Assembly: GCA_016712225.1 (NCBI GenBank)
Contig: JADJRL010000003.1
Location: 4,477,501 to 4,541,500 of the forward strand
DNA length: 64,000 nucleotides
Direction: 5' to 3'
Source: Candidatus Defluviibacterium haderslevense
Lineage (GTDB): Bacteria > Bacteroidota > Bacteroidia > Chitinophagales > Saprospiraceae
Both the position numbers and the translations under genes were made by a program. Positions 63,150 through 64,000 of this stretch are shown here, one piece after another (the first letter of the stretch is position 1; the number at the start of each line of letters is the position of its first letter). The notes beneath the pieces are model-generated. The model worked only from the letters and a program-made list of their open reading frames with translations, was not told the DNA's origin and did not search any database.

Positions 63150-64000
63150 ATGATTAAATGGATTAACTTAATTCGTTGGCCTAATTTAATCATTATAGCC
63201 ATTACTCAAGTAGCTATATTCTATAAATATTTCAAACCACTGGCCTTAATTCCGGCCAATGAGATTCTTCAAAAGAACATTAATATTGTATTACTAATAT
63301 CCTGCACTATACTGGTAGCCATTTCAGGTTATATTATCAATGATTTATTCGATCAATCAAATGATAAGATAAATAAAAAAAAATCGAAACAAATTATAGG
63401 CAAAACTATTAGTCAGGAAGATGCCATATTTTTCTATCTATTTGTAGTTATACTTGGAAATATACTTGCTATTTATCTAACCATCCAATTTAATCTGTTT
63501 TATTCTTACATTATATATCCGATATCGATTTTTATTTTTTGGTATTATTCATATCAAATAAAATGCTTGCCTTTGATTGGAAATATTTTGGTTTCTGCAT
63601 TTATTGGTGGGGTGATTTTACTTTTACCTTATAGTTTTCACGACTCCTTATTATTGTTGAAAGAACAAGATTTTGCTAATTATAAACTGATCATTAGTGA
63701 TCTCATCGCAATGAGTATTTTTGCGTTCCTCATCAATTTATTTCGTGAAATAATAAAAGATATCGAAGATTACAATGGTGATCAGGCTTGTATATGCAAA
63801 TCAACCGCTGTTTATTTTGGCATTCAAAAAACCTGGATCATAGCTCAGCTTGTTTTATTGGGTTTATTTCTATTTAGTTTATTTTTTATGTTTTATATTT
63901 TAGAGCAGTCAGTTGATGGACCATTTATTCTCATGGTTATGACTCCCATTTTAATTTTGGTTTATTTAACATTAATAAAAAAAGAAACTCATATAACACA
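63150..64000 (+). CDS. UbiA-family prenyltransferase (3' end outside window)
   Basis: An ATG at 63150 opens a frame that runs to the window end without a stop (283 codons). It starts MIKWINLIRWPNLIIIAITQ and has the two Asp-rich prenyl-diphosphate motifs of UbiA enzymes: SGYIINDLFDQSNDKINK near 65-82 and LFREIIKDIEDYNGDQAC near 195-212, among multiple hydrophobic spans. Bacteroidota enzymes of this kind are often annotated geranylgeranylglycerol-phosphate geranylgeranyltransferase. The substrate is not decidable from this. It follows kdsC by one base. Confidence 0.88.
   Translation, partial: MIKWINLIRWPNLIIIAITQVAIFYKYFKPLALIPANEILQKNINIVLLISCTILVAISGYIINDLFDQSNDKINKKKSKQIIGKTISQEDAIFFYLFVVILGNILAIYLTIQFNLFYSYIIYPISIFIFWYYSYQIKCLPLIGNILVSAFIGGVILLLPYSFHDSLLLLKEQDFANYKLIISDLIAMSIFAFLINLFREIIKDIEDYNGDQACICKSTAVYFGIQKTWIIAQLVLLGLFLFSLFFMFYILEQSVDGPFILMVMTPILILVYLTLIKKETHIT

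Noticed and set aside
1..64000. CRISPR arrays, tRNA/rRNA genes, transposases and phage genes
   Set aside because: None recognised on either strand by reading; a covariance-model search would be needed to exclude small RNAs.

Overview
The window is an AT-rich chromosomal segment of a member of the Bacteroidota, most likely an environmental Saprospiria/Chitinophagales-type organism (the finer placement is inference). Pointers to the phylum are a SusC/SusD pair, GldA-GldF-GldG, a GWxTD protein, a type IX secretion cargo with a gliding-motility C-terminal domain, a short (289 aa) primary sigma factor, a 489-residue GAPDH, very few Shine-Dalgarno sequences, and many TAnnTTTG promoter elements just upstream of genes. 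No tRNA, rRNA, CRISPR array, transposase, integrase or phage gene was seen. Both window ends cut a gene (DUF2130 protein at the left, UbiA prenyltransferase at the right).

Layout. 1-3.7 kb: DUF2130 protein end, methyltransferase, MOSC protein and thiolase. 3.9-21.2 kb: one long minus-strand surface-polysaccharide (O-antigen/capsule) cluster. In transcription order it holds a Wzz chain-length regulator, a NusG/UpxY-like antiterminator, a terminator-like hairpin, a CDP-6-deoxyhexose pathway (cytidylyltransferase, 4,6-dehydratase, 3,5-epimerase-like cupin, reductase), a CmcI-like methyltransferase, Wzx flippase, four glycosyltransferases with a Wzy polymerase among them, an asparagine synthetase-like amidotransferase, and a fused alcohol-dehydrogenase/Gfo-Idh oxidoreductase. 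21.5-24.6 kb: gldA-gldF-gldG. 25.1-30.8 kb: a SusC-SusD-lipoprotein uptake operon with a clear terminator. 31.0-34.1 kb: a START-like protein and a double CbxX-type AAA ATPase. 34.4-38.4 kb: rpoD, GAPDH and an S41 protease. 38.8-44 kb: TsaC/Sua5, a T9SS PKD protein, ribosomal protein L19 and an M1 peptidase. 44.4-50 kb: lipoprotein + GWxTD protein, smpB, another lipoprotein, aldehyde dehydrogenase and malic enzyme. 50.2-53.4 kb: peroxiredoxin, M23 peptidase, MeaB. 53.6-55.7 kb: iscS-iscU-iscA. 55.9-60.1 kb: a barrel protein, ruvB and a three-gene LVIVD-lipoprotein/outer-membrane operon. 60.5-64 kb: isocitrate dehydrogenase, ferredoxin, iscX, a KdsC-like phosphatase, and UbiA.

How genes work together. 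The polysaccharide cluster codes for making, modifying, flipping, polymerising and length-controlling one glycan, but it has no recognisable initiating sugar-phosphate transferase or export pore, so those must lie elsewhere. The NusG-like protein together with a hairpin and U-tract directly before the sugar genes suggests processive antitermination. The ISC iron-sulfur system is split into iscSUA and fdx-iscX about 6 kb apart, without iscR or hscBA here. The items most worth a second look are the antiterminator/attenuator arrangement, the internally duplicated AAA ATPase, a decayed second copy of the smpB 3' end, and the CDP-sugar branch that lacks RfbH.
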